Shown here: positions 34,272-45,572 of the stretch, piece by piece
Layout of the letters: each line of letters begins with the position of its first letter
Numbering within the stretch: the first letter of the stretch is position 1
Source of the DNA: Delphinus delphis
Taxonomy: Eukaryota > Chordata > Mammalia > Artiodactyla > Delphinidae
DNA length: 64,000 nucleotides
Reading direction: 5' to 3'
Assembly (NCBI RefSeq): GCF_949987515.2
Contig: NC_082687.1
Span: forward strand, 121,253,838-121,317,837
Notes under the pieces: generated by a model
What the model was told of the DNA's origin: nothing
What the model saw: only the letters and a program-made list of their open reading frames with translations
The model's database searches: none
Position numbers and translations under genes: made by a program

Positions 34272-34662
34272 CTTTTGTTTTTTTAAAAAAAAATTTATTT
34301 GTTTTTGGCTGAGTTGCGTCTTTGTTGCTACGCGCAGGCTTTCTCTACTTGCGGCGAGTGGGGGCTACTCTTCGCTGCAGTGCACAGGTTTCTTATTGCG
34401 GTGGCCTCTCTTGTTGCGGAGCCGGGCTCTAGGCGTGCGGGCTTCAGTAGTTGTGGCACGAGGGCTCAGTAGTTGTGGCACGAGGTCTCAGTACTTGTGG
34501 CTCGCGAGCTCTAGAGCACGGGCTCTAGAACGCAGGCTCAGTAGTTGTGGCGCATGGGCTTCGATGCTCCACGTAATGTGGGATCTTCCCAGACCAGGGC
34601 TCGAACCCATGTCCCCTGCATCGGCAGGCAGATCCTTAACCACTGTGCCACCGGGGAAGCCC
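34272..34662 (-). mobile_element. Long CHR-type SINE with internal sub-repeats
   Basis: The head-end text 'gccaccggggaagccc' and the middle 'gatcttcccagaccagggct' match the other CHR SINEs, but this copy is almost twice as long (about 390 bp). Its extra body has at least four modules of about 22-24 bp built on 'ctcagtagttgtggcacgag', at about 34441-34560. An 11-bp TSD 'aatcttagtgt' flanks it at 34261-34271 and 34663-34673. The 210-codon plus-strand frame across it is an artefact. Confidence 0.9.
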
Positions 34663-34673
34663 AATCTTAGTGT

Positions 34674-35247
34674 TTTAAAACCACAAAATTTTATTTCTTG
34701 CTCACACTCCGTGTCCATATCAGGCTGGCAGGAACTCTGCTCTACAATGTTCACATTCAGGGACCTTGAATGTTCATATTGCTGGAACTGTCACTAACTG
34801 GAATAGCACAGTCAATGTGGCAAGAGGAAGGGGATGGAGTGAGTTGTGCATTAGTTCTTAGAGCTGCTGCTCAGAAGTGATATGCATTTCAATAGCCAAA
34901 GCAAATCTCATGCCCCAGCTAACTTCAAAGAGGCAGGGAGGAACAATCCCACCAAGTGCTCAGAAGAACGAGGCCCAGAGTCATCTGGGAATGGCACTAA
35001 TCATGGTCTTACCTTGTGTCATGGGGCCATTTTCTCATGGTACAGTTCATGTTTTATCTGCCCTTCTATGACATAGCCTCCTTGGTTTCAGAATGAGGGC
35101 TGTGTTTTCTGCCCTCCTTTCCCTACAATGATCAGCATAGATCCTCAGTACATGTTTCACTGAATAGAGGACTATGCCAAGTGGTTTCTCCCCAATGCTA
35201 GGGAGCATTTTAGGTTTTAAGTCCCAGGATTTGCTTTTATATGACGA
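34674..35247. other. Unique sequence
   Basis: No gene or named repeat recognised. Confidence 0.5.
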
Positions 35248-35261
35248 AAAGTCTTAGGTAG

Positions 35262-35442
35262 AATGACTTCCCTGGTGGCGCAGTGGTTAAGACTCCACGT
35301 TCCCAATGCAGGCGGCCCAGGTTCGATCCCTGGTCAGGGAACTAGATCCCACGTGCATGCTGCAACTGAGTTCGCATGCCACAACAAGGAGCCTGCGTGC
35401 TTCAACTAAGACTTGGTACAACCAAATAAATTAAGAAAAAAG
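35262..35442 (+). mobile_element. CHR-related SINE, older subtype
   Basis: The head reads 'acttccctggtggcgcagtg', with a B box 'ggttcgatccctggtcaggg' closer to a tRNA than in the other copies, then modules 'gttcgcatgccacaac' and 'acaaccaaataaattaagaa'. A 14-bp TSD 'aaagtcttaggtag' sits at 35248-35261 and 35443-35456. It lacks the 'gcgtaccgc' tail of the short CHR copies, so it is a different subfamily. Confidence 0.9.
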
Positions 35443-35456
35443 AAAGTCTTAGGTAG

Positions 35457-36739
35457 CATTTACGTAATGCAGAACCAAGGTGAGGTCTCTGAAAGACCTT
35501 ACTGTCTCCTGCTGTCTTTTTGCTTGAGCCATATGGAAATCTAGACTGCGGACTCGGTGCATCAAGAGAAGTGCTCCTTTGAAATGTCACTTCCTTTTCT
35601 AAAGAACCGTTGCCAAAGGCCAGGATTAATTTCTAATTTTCAGTTGAAGATCACCTGCTGGGTAGTCTGAAGTCGTATTATCAACATCTTATTTGCTTTT
35701 TCTTTTCTAATTATGTAAGACATTTATATTTGTTATGGAAAAGTTAGCAAATATAGATGGACAAAAAGAAAAAAAAAACCATAAAAGGGAAAATTACCCC
35801 AAAGAAAAACATCTTATTTCTCATCTTGAGTTAATATCTTTTAAACAAAACACCATATACTCTTTCATTGCTGTAGTGAACGTTTCTTACAACACTGATC
35901 AATTAACATACTGTGTTATAGTTTCTGTCACTACACTGTAAATTTACAGACAGTAAATTTACATCATAAGCTTGGCCTGATGTTTTCAAAGAAATTCCTT
36001 TTTATTAAACAACTTTTAAACAATACATAACAACTGTCTTTCTCTGACTTAGAATTACAAATCCCAGATGCAAGCATGGCTTTTTAAAAGTCACGAAAAC
36101 AATCTTTAAGTAAACAAAAAGAAGTGGGTTGCAAGGAAGCGGTTCCATGAGTCTGTGGCTTGATGTGCTCCAGGGATGAGAGAGGCATTACTAAAAAATC
36201 AAGATGCTCTGAAAGAAATGGGCAAAGGGGCGTCTCCTCTCTTGTTGGGGGCCCTTGACAGGGTGCCAAGGTTGGAAAATGAGTAACTTTACTGCTGTCA
36301 GAGCCATTGGAGGAGCCCGAGACGCGGGAGTCCGTGTTCCAGGCATCCACTGCCTTTGGTCTATTTGATCAGCAACCTCAAACTGTAAGTCAGAGAGCTG
36401 GCTGGCCGCGGGGAGACGAGGTGCTGGTGGGCGTTCCCTCTGATCTGATGCCATGATGCTTTTCTCCCATGGCCACCCTTGGATCAGAACCTCAGTGGGT
36501 AAATGGTGTGATCTTTCTGGGAAACTGGATCCCTGTTCTCTCAGGGCCTCTTCTCTCCTCCCGGCCAGTGGGGAGAATTTACTGCCTTCAATTCCTTTTA
36601 AAGAGGACACGTTGTGGGCTGGATTCGGGGGTACTAGCCTCACTGCGTAGACATGGCACGTTGAGACTGATTAAATCAACACAGAAATGGTATATGAAAT
36701 GAAATGAAAATGTAAGCTGAGGGGCCTGGGTAAGATGAC
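35457..36739. other. Unique sequence, part GC-rich
   Basis: 36060-36660 is GC-richer and supports a 150-codon minus-strand frame (36191-36643) with no recognised domain. The rest is AT-rich. No gene is called. Confidence 0.4.
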
Positions 36740-36860
36740 AACCAATATTTGTTTAATGCATTATAAGATAGTGTCATTATGACTGTTATTAACTCCGTCT
36801 TCTAGACAAGGAAACTGAGGCAAGCACAGGTTAAGACTCTTGCCCCAAATTACATGAAAA
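36740..36860 (-). mobile_element. MIR fragment, reverse
   Basis: 'ctagacaaggaaactgaggc' followed by 'aagcacaggttaagactctt' is the MIR core in reverse. Confidence 0.65.
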
Positions 36861-36949
36861 TGATTTCTCAGTTTCCTTGGAGCTCAGTATTACATGGTGA
36901 ATGGTCTACGTTTTCTTTCCTATAAACTCAACTAATGCTATTTCCTGCC

Positions 36950-37330
36950 TTTGTCTCCCTCAAGGCCTGTATTTTCACCTCCACACCTTCTGTCTCCCCA
37001 TAGTGCTTTGAGTATGCCATGAGTGTGAGTATCTGGGCCCCTTTGTTAGTATGTTGTCCTTTCCCATTCTCACGACTCTTTATTTGCTTAGATTCTATCT
37101 TTTTCTCAGCCTTCCCTGGTCCGTCCAGCCCACAGAGATCTCTGTTACCCGAAAAGCTCCTCTGGCATTTGTTAGCTGTAGTACTTCTTTAGGGCTTACC
37201 GAGTGCCTAGTAGTGGAAGTTATCTTTGTATGAGTTTATGTGCCAAACCCAAATCTACACTGTAAACTCCTACAAGGCAGAACAGCCTTGCGTACAGCAA
37301 GCTTCAATGAACATTAGCGCTTTATCTCAT
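36950..37330 (+). mobile_element. Probable L2 LINE 3' fragment
   Basis: 'ttctcagccttccctggtcc', 'tacactgtaaactcctacaa' and 'ggcagaacagccttgcgtac', then 'caatgaacattagc', parallel the L2 3' end. Confidence 0.5.
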
Positions 37331-39240
37331 ACTTTATGATGTCCTTTTCCTCCTAGATAAATACACGTAGAGTACTGTAGATTCTGTAACCTCTGAAAGG
37401 AATGGCCATATGATTAACATCATTATTCATGTTGACGTAGTCCATTCAGGAAGCAATCAGAGGAGACGCTAAATTGAAAACCTGAAGCTTGGGAAATACT
37501 TATCCTAGCTTCATGTTATTTAGTATTTCTTCAATAACTGAAAAGGATTTATGGATTTAACGGCATATACCAAGATTTGTAACTCCTGTACACTTTATTT
37601 TGTGGCATGTGCTTAAGCATCAGTGAATTGAAATCACGGACCAGAAAATCAAGCAACATATACTGTTCTGTTTCCTCGAAGTCAGGCTTCTCCCCTGGAG
37701 TTGAGGCCCTATTGAATGCTAACTCTATGTCCATTTCATCAAAGCCTTCTTCAATCCTTTTTTAGAGTCAGAAATAAAGATCTGGATAAAACCCAACTAT
37801 CTGCAACTTAATCCTGTTGATTTCAAAACCCTTAGCACAAAAGGAAAATAAGGCTAAGTAACTTAAGGCACATGCATTCTGCATATGTTTTCTCCAAAGA
37901 TACAGGGTCTCGGGTCTTAAAAGACTTAAGCCTGAAGTTTGCAACTTTGATAATAAAGGCTGTTTTGTGTTTCAACAGCATCTGATGTTTAAAGATTAAT
38001 CTGTCTCTAAATCCATCCTGAGGAGAGCCCAGATGTAGTAAATAGAGATGATTCAACCAACTTTATGGGGAAGGATTGGAATTTTGCCTCAAATCCTACC
38101 CTTCGGAGACAAAAATCTCCAGTTTGGCAACATACATTGATAAAAATAAGTGAATAATTTCTAAATCTCCATTTCCCTTTGGTTTGTAAAGACAGTCTTA
38201 AAATTAGTTAATTGCCAATAGGCAGATGATTAAAAGGCGCTGCAAGGGTTTGAATTAATGAGTTGAAAGGCAGCAAGAGGTAGGAACAGAGCCTGAAAAG
38301 AAAGGACAGATAGTGAATATTTTTCTGAAGAATACATAGCTGGTTTTTTTTTTTTTTTTTGGTTTTCTTCCTTCAAACATACCAGTTCACAGGATAATCA
38401 TCATCACAGCCGTTTACATTTACATAATGCTTTACCACTCGCTTTCACAGATTTTTATTCCCACTTGATCAGAGGGTGCCTGCTTTGTGCTGAGTGCCTA
38501 ATCTTGAAATAAATCATTTACTATATGAGGATTTAAACAGGTCTTTTGGATAAAAAGTGCATTACATATTTATGAGCACTGATTTCAAGAATCATTTTGA
38601 AAGAACTATTGATGTTGCTTTATATTAGAAATCTGAACTTAATCCCATTTGATTCATCCTTGGTTTTATTTTCCAGAGGTTCCAAATCATGTTTGTAAAT
38701 CCCTCAGGGTCCATTTCCTCTGTGTAAGAGGAAAAACGTTTAGGTGCATGTCAGGAGTTTACGAACCTTCTGCCACTAGTCTCATTATATTGGGAAAATC
38801 AATTTTCTGAAATGAAAACGGCAGTCCATTTTTCGAGGCAATCATGATGATGATAATGATGCTAATAAAATGTAGGGGTTCTAATTCAGTACAGCAGGAG
38901 AGAGGAGATTATAGTCTGTTAAAACAGTCCTTTGATGTCTACTGTGAAGAGGGATTCCAGAAATGGTTCTCACTTTTATCATGCATTATTCCTTGAGTGT
39001 CCTTGATTTATTTTTTTATTTAGAGGTTGTTTATAAGGGTTACTGCCACTAAACTAGTTGTTTCCTTCATGATCAAATCCCCAAGAATCTAGGAGAAAAG
39101 ACAATTGCATGTCATTGGAATTATTTTTTAAGCCCCTGGGAAGAGAAAGAAAAAATAGTATAATCATTGTTTACTGACTGCTACAATTCAACTCCACTCA
39201 AAGATTTTGCTTTTTTAAGTTAAAAAAAAAATTACTAGGG
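37331..39240. other. Mostly unique sequence
   Basis: No gene was recognised. A T18 run lies at 38343-38361. A MIR-family-like trace ('tacataatgctttaccactc', 'gctttcacagatttt') lies at about 38400-38500. Confidence 0.45.
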
Positions 39241-39620
39241 GAAGGCTTTTTTTTTTTTTTCTCTTTAAAGAAACAAGAGGGAAAAAAAAAAAAAAAGAAA
39301 AAATGAAAGCAGGGGCCGCTTTGCAAGGCTACTGGTGCCTGAGTAGAATTGTTAACTGGTTCCCTCTCTCTGTGCTGGGCTGTCTGTATTCACTGTATCA
39401 CAAGCTTGAAGCCAGACCTCATTTGACTGAGCCAAAAAATGGTCCTTTTGTTGCTGTTTTTTTCCCTAGTGTCATCTCTCATGGTTGCCTGGGCAACCAG
39501 TGTGTATCCTTTCAGCATAGGTTACTGGGCCCCAGGAAGGAAGTGCTCCAGTGCTGGCCTGCTATTTTTATAGAACCGTTACATAATACAATCTATTAAA
39601 ACTTCCTCTTGGTGTTTTAT
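39241..39620. other. Unique segment with T/A tracts and an RFX X-box
   Basis: A T14 tract and an A15 tract face each other at about 39247-39296. Downstream is single-copy-looking sequence holding the X-box palindrome described separately. A 98-codon plus frame (39303-39599) has no recognisable domain. Confidence 0.45.
39482..39499. promoter_or_regulatory. Perfect palindromic RFX X-box
   Basis: TGGTTGCC-TG-GGCAACCA is a perfect 8-2-8 inverted repeat. It matches the RFX-family full site GTNRCC(0-3N)RGYAAC exactly on both half-sites. RFX factors act at such sites at ciliary-gene and enhancer elements; activity here is inferred only from the match. Confidence 0.6.
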
Positions 39621-40449
39621 TGCACAAAGGGGAAATTAAGTTTGATGACTCCTAGATGTTGGACGGAGGATGTCAGGTGACTTGGACTGTTTGGCTCGGG
39701 CCACATAGCAACAATATTCCTATATTCAATTCAAGGAGAACCAATATACAAGCATGCCCTTGGCAATGATCGCCTGCCTGCGGATCACTGGAGGCAACTG
39801 AGCCCTCAGCTGCTCGAGGGTGCGAGTTTTGTCAAAGTGCACAATGCTCCCTCTCTGGTAGGATGGCAGCGGACAATGAAACCCTATTCACAGCTAAGGG
39901 CAATGGGAATTTTAAGGTGTAGCACATATGGTTTTAATAGGCGGGATGATTACTGGAAAAGAGAATTGGATTGAAAGGCAGAGGACCAGGATTCTCTTCC
40001 CAGAACTGCCCCTTCGGCATTGCGGGAATGCTGTGCGCGCACCGCTGTTCCCCCACGGTCGGGTGTGCCGCTGGGTCACTCTGAAGTGGTCCCAGGCAGG
40101 GGCATCAGGAGCGAGAAGGCGCAATGGCTCACTGGCTTTTTGGTGGAGAGCACTGAAGGCCACAGAGCCCTTTTGCGTTGGCAACACAACTTCAGGGATT
40201 CTCCACTTGCTACAGGACCAATAGGGTGTGCAAGCTCTTACCTCTTCCCCCTACCCCACCTTACTTAGGGGTTACAGTTGACTACCTGTCTGAATTAAAC
40301 CAGGTCCAAGTGTACAGTGGGCTCAGAAGACCTGTCCTGACCTTTCCATTCCTGGAGCAGAAATGAACCCTTTAACCCCCGGGAGAGACTTATGGCCACA
40401 AGTGACCTGAGATTGAGGTTCCTAGGACTAGAGAGGGTCTGAGCTGGGT
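39621..40449. other. Unique sequence
   Basis: No gene recognised. Three mutually overlapping plus and minus frames at 39912-40268 are shadows of a locally GC-rich stretch. Confidence 0.45.
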
Positions 40450-41296
40450 ACTTTCTCCTGTCTCTTCAAAATCTTCCTCTGCGGCTTTCTTCACTCCCAT
40501 CACCTCAACTAAAACTTGAGGCGCCTGACTCTTAACTCGGTGTCTCCAGCCTGCTTTCCTTCCGGGCTCATCTGTCCTGTATTCCCAGCTGCCTGATGGA
40601 GATCTTTTTCTGGCTGTCTCACTTTACCTTGGGCTCAACATAGCTAAGGTGAAACACAAATCTTTTGTTTCCCAGCCCAGGACCCTTGCTGTCCCCTGGT
40701 TTCCGTGAATAGCTGATTTCAGAGAATGTGAAATGTTGCTGATCATCTAGTCCAATCTTTTCATTAATTAGATGAGGCTGAAGAGGTTAAGTGACTTGTT
40801 CAAGGTTACCCAGGGAGTTGAGAACGGAGGGAAGACCTCTGTGTGCTGGATCCCCACTCCCTGGCACCCAGGCTTGATGTCTCTAGGAACTTTGCACCCT
40901 CTTCCCTCACCAGGTCTTATCAGTCTTTCTTTCATGATCTCTCATAATCCAGTCTTTATTTCCCATTTCCACACCTGCCACCATCACTGAGGTTCTTATT
41001 TGCCTCAAACTTAGACTATTTTAGTTTCCTAATGGGTTGCTGCCTTTAATCTCTACCCCTTGAGTCAATATTGTATTTGACCTCTGGAAAAACCTCACAA
41101 CTTTATCATGTCACTTTATTATGCAGACACTTTTGCTTGTTTACATTCAAGCCTGAATTTAACTCTCCATAAGCTGACCCTCCCACCCCCAACTTGCATT
41201 TGTAGCTTTATCATCCATCCCAATCAGTGGCCCTCTGTTCAGGAAGGTTTATTTTATTGGCCATCCTGTTTTTCCACAGGTCAGAGATTCATGGAC
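40450..41296 (+). mobile_element. L2 LINE (ORF2 end and 3' region)
   Basis: 'cggtgtctccagcctgcttt', 'cccagctgcctgatggagat', 'gtgaaacacaaatcttttgt', then 'cctcaaacttagactatttt', 'aacctcacaactttatcatg', 'cattcaagcctgaatttaac' follow L2 in order. A MIR-like insert sits at about 40740-40830. The L2 is cut by the SINE at 41312. Confidence 0.75.
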
Positions 41297-41311
41297 TGTT
41301 TTCCTTTTTTC

Positions 41312-41514
41312 TTTTTCTTTTTGCCGTACGCGGGCCTCTCACTGTTGTGGCCTCTCCTGTTGCGGAGCACAGGCACCGGATGCGCAGGCTCAGCGGCCAT
41401 GGCTCACGGGCCCAGCCGCTCTGCGGCATGTGGGATCTTCCCGGACCGGGGCACGAACCCGTGTTCCCTGCATCGGCAGGCGGACTCTCAACCACTGCAC
41501 CACCAGGGAAGCCC
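41312..41514 (-). mobile_element. CHR-type SINE
   Basis: 'ttgccgtacgcgggcctctc' to 'caccaccagggaagccc' is a reverse CHR SINE. A 15-bp TSD 'tgttttccttttttc' lies at 41297-41311 and 41515-41529. Its A-tail has decayed to a mixed C/T tract on the plus strand, which suggests an older insertion than the copies with pure tails. Confidence 0.95.
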
Positions 41515-41529
41515 TGTTTTCCTTTTTTC

Positions 41530-43134
41530 ATGTTATTGCTTCAGACAGGATGATTTCTGATGAAGTATTCCCAACCCTATTCTCTAGGGCTTCCGGAAAA
41601 TTGAAAAGGATACGGAGTTGATAGAATCGTAATGAATATTTTGCTCAAAACTTCAGTCCCTCATTCAGAACACTTCACTGAGTGTCTCTATTATGCTCAA
41701 GCAATAACCAAGCAAGATACAGCCCCTGCTGCGTGGGAGCTTATTAAGAGCAGAAGGCAGGCGTTACATAAAAATTACATAGCCATTAACTACATGATTA
41801 CACAAAGAACTAATTTATCACAAATGTTTTAAGGGCTCTGGACCCTAAGTGAGAGTGCATGAGAGCAAAGAATGGCGGGGGGTGGAGGGAGGTGAGGGCA
41901 GGGCAGCCTGGGATTTAATATAGTCTGAGAGGCAAAGGAGAATTTTCTGAGGAAGTGACAAGAGGGGTTGGAGAAGCCAAGGGAGTGGTAAGGGGGAAGG
42001 AAAGGTCTACCCAGGCTGAGGGAACAGGGTGGTGAAAGCCTCTAGAAGCAAGGATCTAGATGCTGTGCAGCACCTGACTAAAAGGCTGCAAGGCTGAGCC
42101 CTGAGACTCTGGGGGAAATTATACTGTATATACAAAAAGTTTTGGGAAGCCCCCCATGATAGCACTCCATCTCTCTGTAGGCTTTACAGTCTATAATAAG
42201 TCAAATTCTTTTGTTTTTAGGGGAATCCTTCCATGTGGTAAAATTTCTACTCAGAAATTTATAATTTATAAATTTCTACAAATAATTGTGCATCAGTAAC
42301 AGTGTTTACTTTCTTTGTTTTAAAGATATAATGATTTAGGGGATTGGGTTGAGCTTTCCTCAAACCCCTGGCTTGGGCAGTGAAGTTACATTTCTTATGG
42401 TTTCTTATCCTAGGAATTTGACCTTATTTTTCCTTTGGGAAGAAGTTTCTTTAAAAGTGTAAACTCAGTTTCATTAACTAGCTGGTTCACTCTGGAACAG
42501 TGGACTCGGGGAACTTCTAATTGTTTAACTTATATTCATTAAAATAAGCAAACATGGCCCCTTAGATAAGGTGATGAAAGCAACCTTTTATTTCTATAAA
42601 TTCAACTGAGTAATAGAAGAAAGTATAAGATACAGGAAAGGTAGGGTTTTAAAACTTGAAGATATTATTTAACATTTTTTTTCTTAAAAACTTTGACCTA
42701 AAAAAGCTGCTCTGTGTAGAAGGGGAAAATAATAGAGCTGGAATGCTGTACGTGACTCTGTTCTATTAATGTAAACAGGAAGGATGGAGAACATTTTCAT
42801 TTTTTCTTTCCCTTTGGCAAGCTCTCAGCTCAGCTTCCTATGGGTGGAAATGGGCAATAAATAGCAGGGTATCCAGTGGCCTCTTTCTAGACCTCCTGGT
42901 TACTAGCATTGGCAAGAACTTCACTCCCCTTTTCTTTCTTCTTATTTTTAGAGTGTTGACTTTTTTCTTTCTCAGGGTTGAGAGTAAGGCAAGGGCCTGT
43001 CATTATCAGAGAGTGAGGTGAACCACAGAGACTGGTTTCCCAGGAATCGGCACCCAGCTGCCAACCTGGTGGGTCAGAGTCATCATCATTAGTACCGCGG
43101 GTGGTTTTCCTGTGAAAGTGAGACTTCCTTTAAA

Positions 43135-43135
<1 letters not shown>
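41530..43135. other. Unique sequence with a G-rich tract
   Basis: No gene recognised. A quadruplex-capable run of five G-tracts lies at 41877-41902. Text near 41650-41760 resembles a generic old repeat but is not assignable. Confidence 0.45.

Positions 43136-43176
<41 letters not shown>
43136..43176. repeat. (CA)20 microsatellite
   Basis: An uninterrupted 41-bp CA tract is followed shortly by a C8 run at 43191. It is likely polymorphic. Confidence 0.99.
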
Positions 43177-43179
<3 letters not shown>

Positions 43180-44120
43180 TGGTATGCATCCCCCCCCACC
43201 CCTCCATCTGTTAATCTGAGAAAATATACCTCTTGTCCTATGCTCTTCTGCAAAGAATTCTCTCTGAGTTGAACTGTAAGCAAAATGCTAAGTAATTTCT
43301 GAAGATGAGAAATCATTACATTTTTTTTTCTTGTGTTTCATGGTGATCCACCAAATACTTTTCTGTGGTTTTGACTAAAGGACAGGATTTCCCTTCTGCT
43401 AATGAGAAGAAAAAATAACCTCTGGTTTTAAAAAGGCTTTGGAATTCTTGAAAGAAATTGTTGCAGTATTGGACATTTCAGCCAGCCTAAGCTATTGGGG
43501 GAGCTCAAAGGTGGGAAACAACAAGAATAATAATAGTTTTCTGGTTGATGACAGTTAACCTTTAACAGTCTTTAGGTGTAATCCGGTTACACTTAAATAT
43601 AGTGTTGCTATAAGGATATACCAAAAATATGGTAGAGTTACAATTCTTTGTTCTCATTGGAAGAAAAGAGAACTTTATCTTTGTGGGGTACTTCTTCATT
43701 TGGGGGCAGGTGCTTTGTTTTCAGGCAAACTGGGCAGAATCCACTCATCCATTTTTTTTTCAAGTTAAAATGCAACAGTCCTTTTGCAATGACCTTGGAT
43801 TCTGTAACTAGATGTGCACCTATAGGGCCTGGCATCTTGAGCTTGATCATTCTCATCTCCTGGCTGGAGGGTCATTGCTTCCTCAGTTATGTCTCCCAGC
43901 TGCTAGTTCAGTCTTATGAGGTATTTGAACATCATCTGAGAAGCTGCAGTAGAGAGCTGTGAAATAATTAAATATTTGATGTTTTGGTGGGCCTAGAGGT
44001 GAAGAATGTGTTTTCCTGTCCAGGTAAGAACATGATCGTTTCACATGGAGGTGACAGGATATGTTGCCTCTGCCTTCTGGGGGCTGGGAGTTGTAGTTTA
44101 ATGGGCGTCTGGTATTATGT
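43177..44120. other. Unique sequence
   Basis: No gene or named element. Overlapping plus frames at 43629-43962 lack motifs. Confidence 0.45.
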
Positions 44121-44137
44121 TTTAAAATACCACTGTC

Positions 44138-44347
44138 GGGCTTCCCTGGTGGCACAGTGGCTGAGAGTCCGTCTGCCGATGCAGGGGACACGGGTTCGTG
44201 CCCCGGTCCGGGAAGATCCCACATGCCGCGGAGCGGCTGGGCCCGTGAGCCATGGTCGCTGAGCCTGCGTGTCTGGAGCCTGTGCTCTGCAACGGGAGAG
44301 GCCACAACAGTGAGAGGCACGCGTACCGCAAAAAAAAAAAAAAAAAA
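44138..44347 (+). mobile_element. CHR-type SINE
   Basis: The head 'gggcttccctggtggcacag' contains the A-box-like region, 'cgggttcgtgccccggtccg' the B-box-like region, and the tail 'cacgcgtaccgc' runs into about 20 A. Short direct repeats 'aaaatacc' at 44124-44131 and 44348-44355 are probably the surviving TSD. Confidence 0.93.
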
Positions 44348-44479
44348 AAAATACCTGGGTCTCTTTTGTCTTCGAGAAAGTACCAAGCAATCTCCACACT
44401 TTCTTATTTATAATGTCATCTCATTAAGAAAGAAAAAAGCATATTTATCTCCCTCCTAAGAGTAAGCTCATGGAATGCA

Positions 44480-45030
44480 TGTATACATTTTATACCTACA
44501 TATTTCCCTACTATCCACCCTTCATACCCCCAGCCCTTACAATCTGCCATTTGACAGAAATCCCTTATACCATCGTCATCTTTTGTCTGTGCCCAAAGTT
44601 TTTGCTTCTGATTTTACCTTTCGAAATGTTAATCACTTCTGGCCTAACATTAGTGATGGCAGAGTTTCTTATTTATCCTCACATGTTACTGATTTCTTTC
44701 TCTCTTCAAACTGTGAGTATCCCTGGCCATCCTCTTTGTTTTCTACCCTAGGAAATACAACGTCTGACACGGCTTCAAGTCATCTGCCATGTCTCGGTGA
44801 CTCATAAATCCATATATGCAGCTCTTACTGTAACAGACATATATCCAGAGTAATACACTGTTATCGGAAACCTCGCCATTTGGATCTCTCAAAACCTTTG
44901 GTTGTACCACGCAACCAAAGTAGATGAAAAACGGTCAAAGAACTATTTTATATGATTCAACCTAATAGTTATGTCCCGAAACTGAAGTTATTGCTTTCTC
45001 CCAACCTTCATTTCCTCCAGCCAGCCTCTT
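44480..45030 (+). mobile_element. Probable L2 LINE ORF2 fragment
   Basis: 'ccatatatgcagctcttact', 'catttggatctctcaaaacc' and 'cgaaactgaagttattgctt' followed by 'tctcccaaccttcatttcc' parallel the L2 ORF2 region also seen at 40450-40720. It contains a CTTTGGTTG/CAACCAAAG inverted repeat (44896-44920). The overlapping open frames at 44470-44807 show no intact domain. Confidence 0.5.
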
Positions 45031-45424
45031 ACTCCCATTGCAGTTCTGGATGCTTGGTGGTTTGTTACATTGGAGACACGGGTAGCAGCAGAACTCTCTT
45101 CAATCTGTCTCTCTGTTCCTCCTCTGTTTCCCCTGCAAGCAAGAAGGCTTATAGCTGTTCTCTGGTTTTTTCCTTCTTCCTAACCACGTTATCCCTGGAA
45201 TGCCATAAGGAAGTTTGCACACCCCTTTGTATAACCTGATTTATGTCCAGGAGCGCTGATTCTTGGGTAATATGGGTTTGTTTCTTGTCACTTTTTTGGA
45301 GGGCCCTTTGTATCTCTTGTTCGAAGTTAAAAATACTTGTGATTAGATGCAAGGTTCTTTCTTGCTCAGTGTTTCAGCATAGGTCTACTACTCTACCCTG
45401 GGTCTATTATTTTAGCATAATAAA
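45031..45424. other. Unique sequence
   Basis: No gene or named repeat recognised. Confidence 0.45.
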
Positions 45425-45572
45425 CCACAGTTAAATTTCAGTAAGCTTCAGTTTTCTAATCTGTAAATTGAGACTAATAATATTAACAGTCTCATAAGGT
45501 AGTGGCTGAATTAATTTAATACATACAAATCACTTAGAACAGTGCATGGGACATAGTAAGCCCTTTTAAAAT
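45425..45572 (+). mobile_element. MIR fragment, forward 3' part
   Basis: 'cagttttctaatctgtaaat', 'ctcataaggtagtggctgaa' and 'agaacagtgcatgggacata' with 'gtaagccc' match MIR. Confidence 0.82.

Noticed and set aside
34165..34797. 210-codon plus-strand open frame, the longest in the window
   Set aside because: It is almost entirely the GC-rich long SINE at 34272-34662 with its flanks; the translation is SINE sequence, not a protein.
36191..36643. 150-codon minus-strand frame
   Set aside because: It lies in GC-rich unique sequence with a competing shorter frame in another phase, shows no domain or splice context, and is likely chance.
44138..44347. tRNA gene
   Set aside because: A- and B-box-like sequences belong to the tRNA-derived SINE head. 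No cloverleaf with a proper anticodon and acceptor stem is preserved.
43883..44386. 167-codon minus-strand open frame
   Set aside because: Its first half is the CHR SINE at 44138-44347 read antisense. The same peptide (SPASAGGLSTTAPPGKP-like) recurs at every reverse SINE copy.
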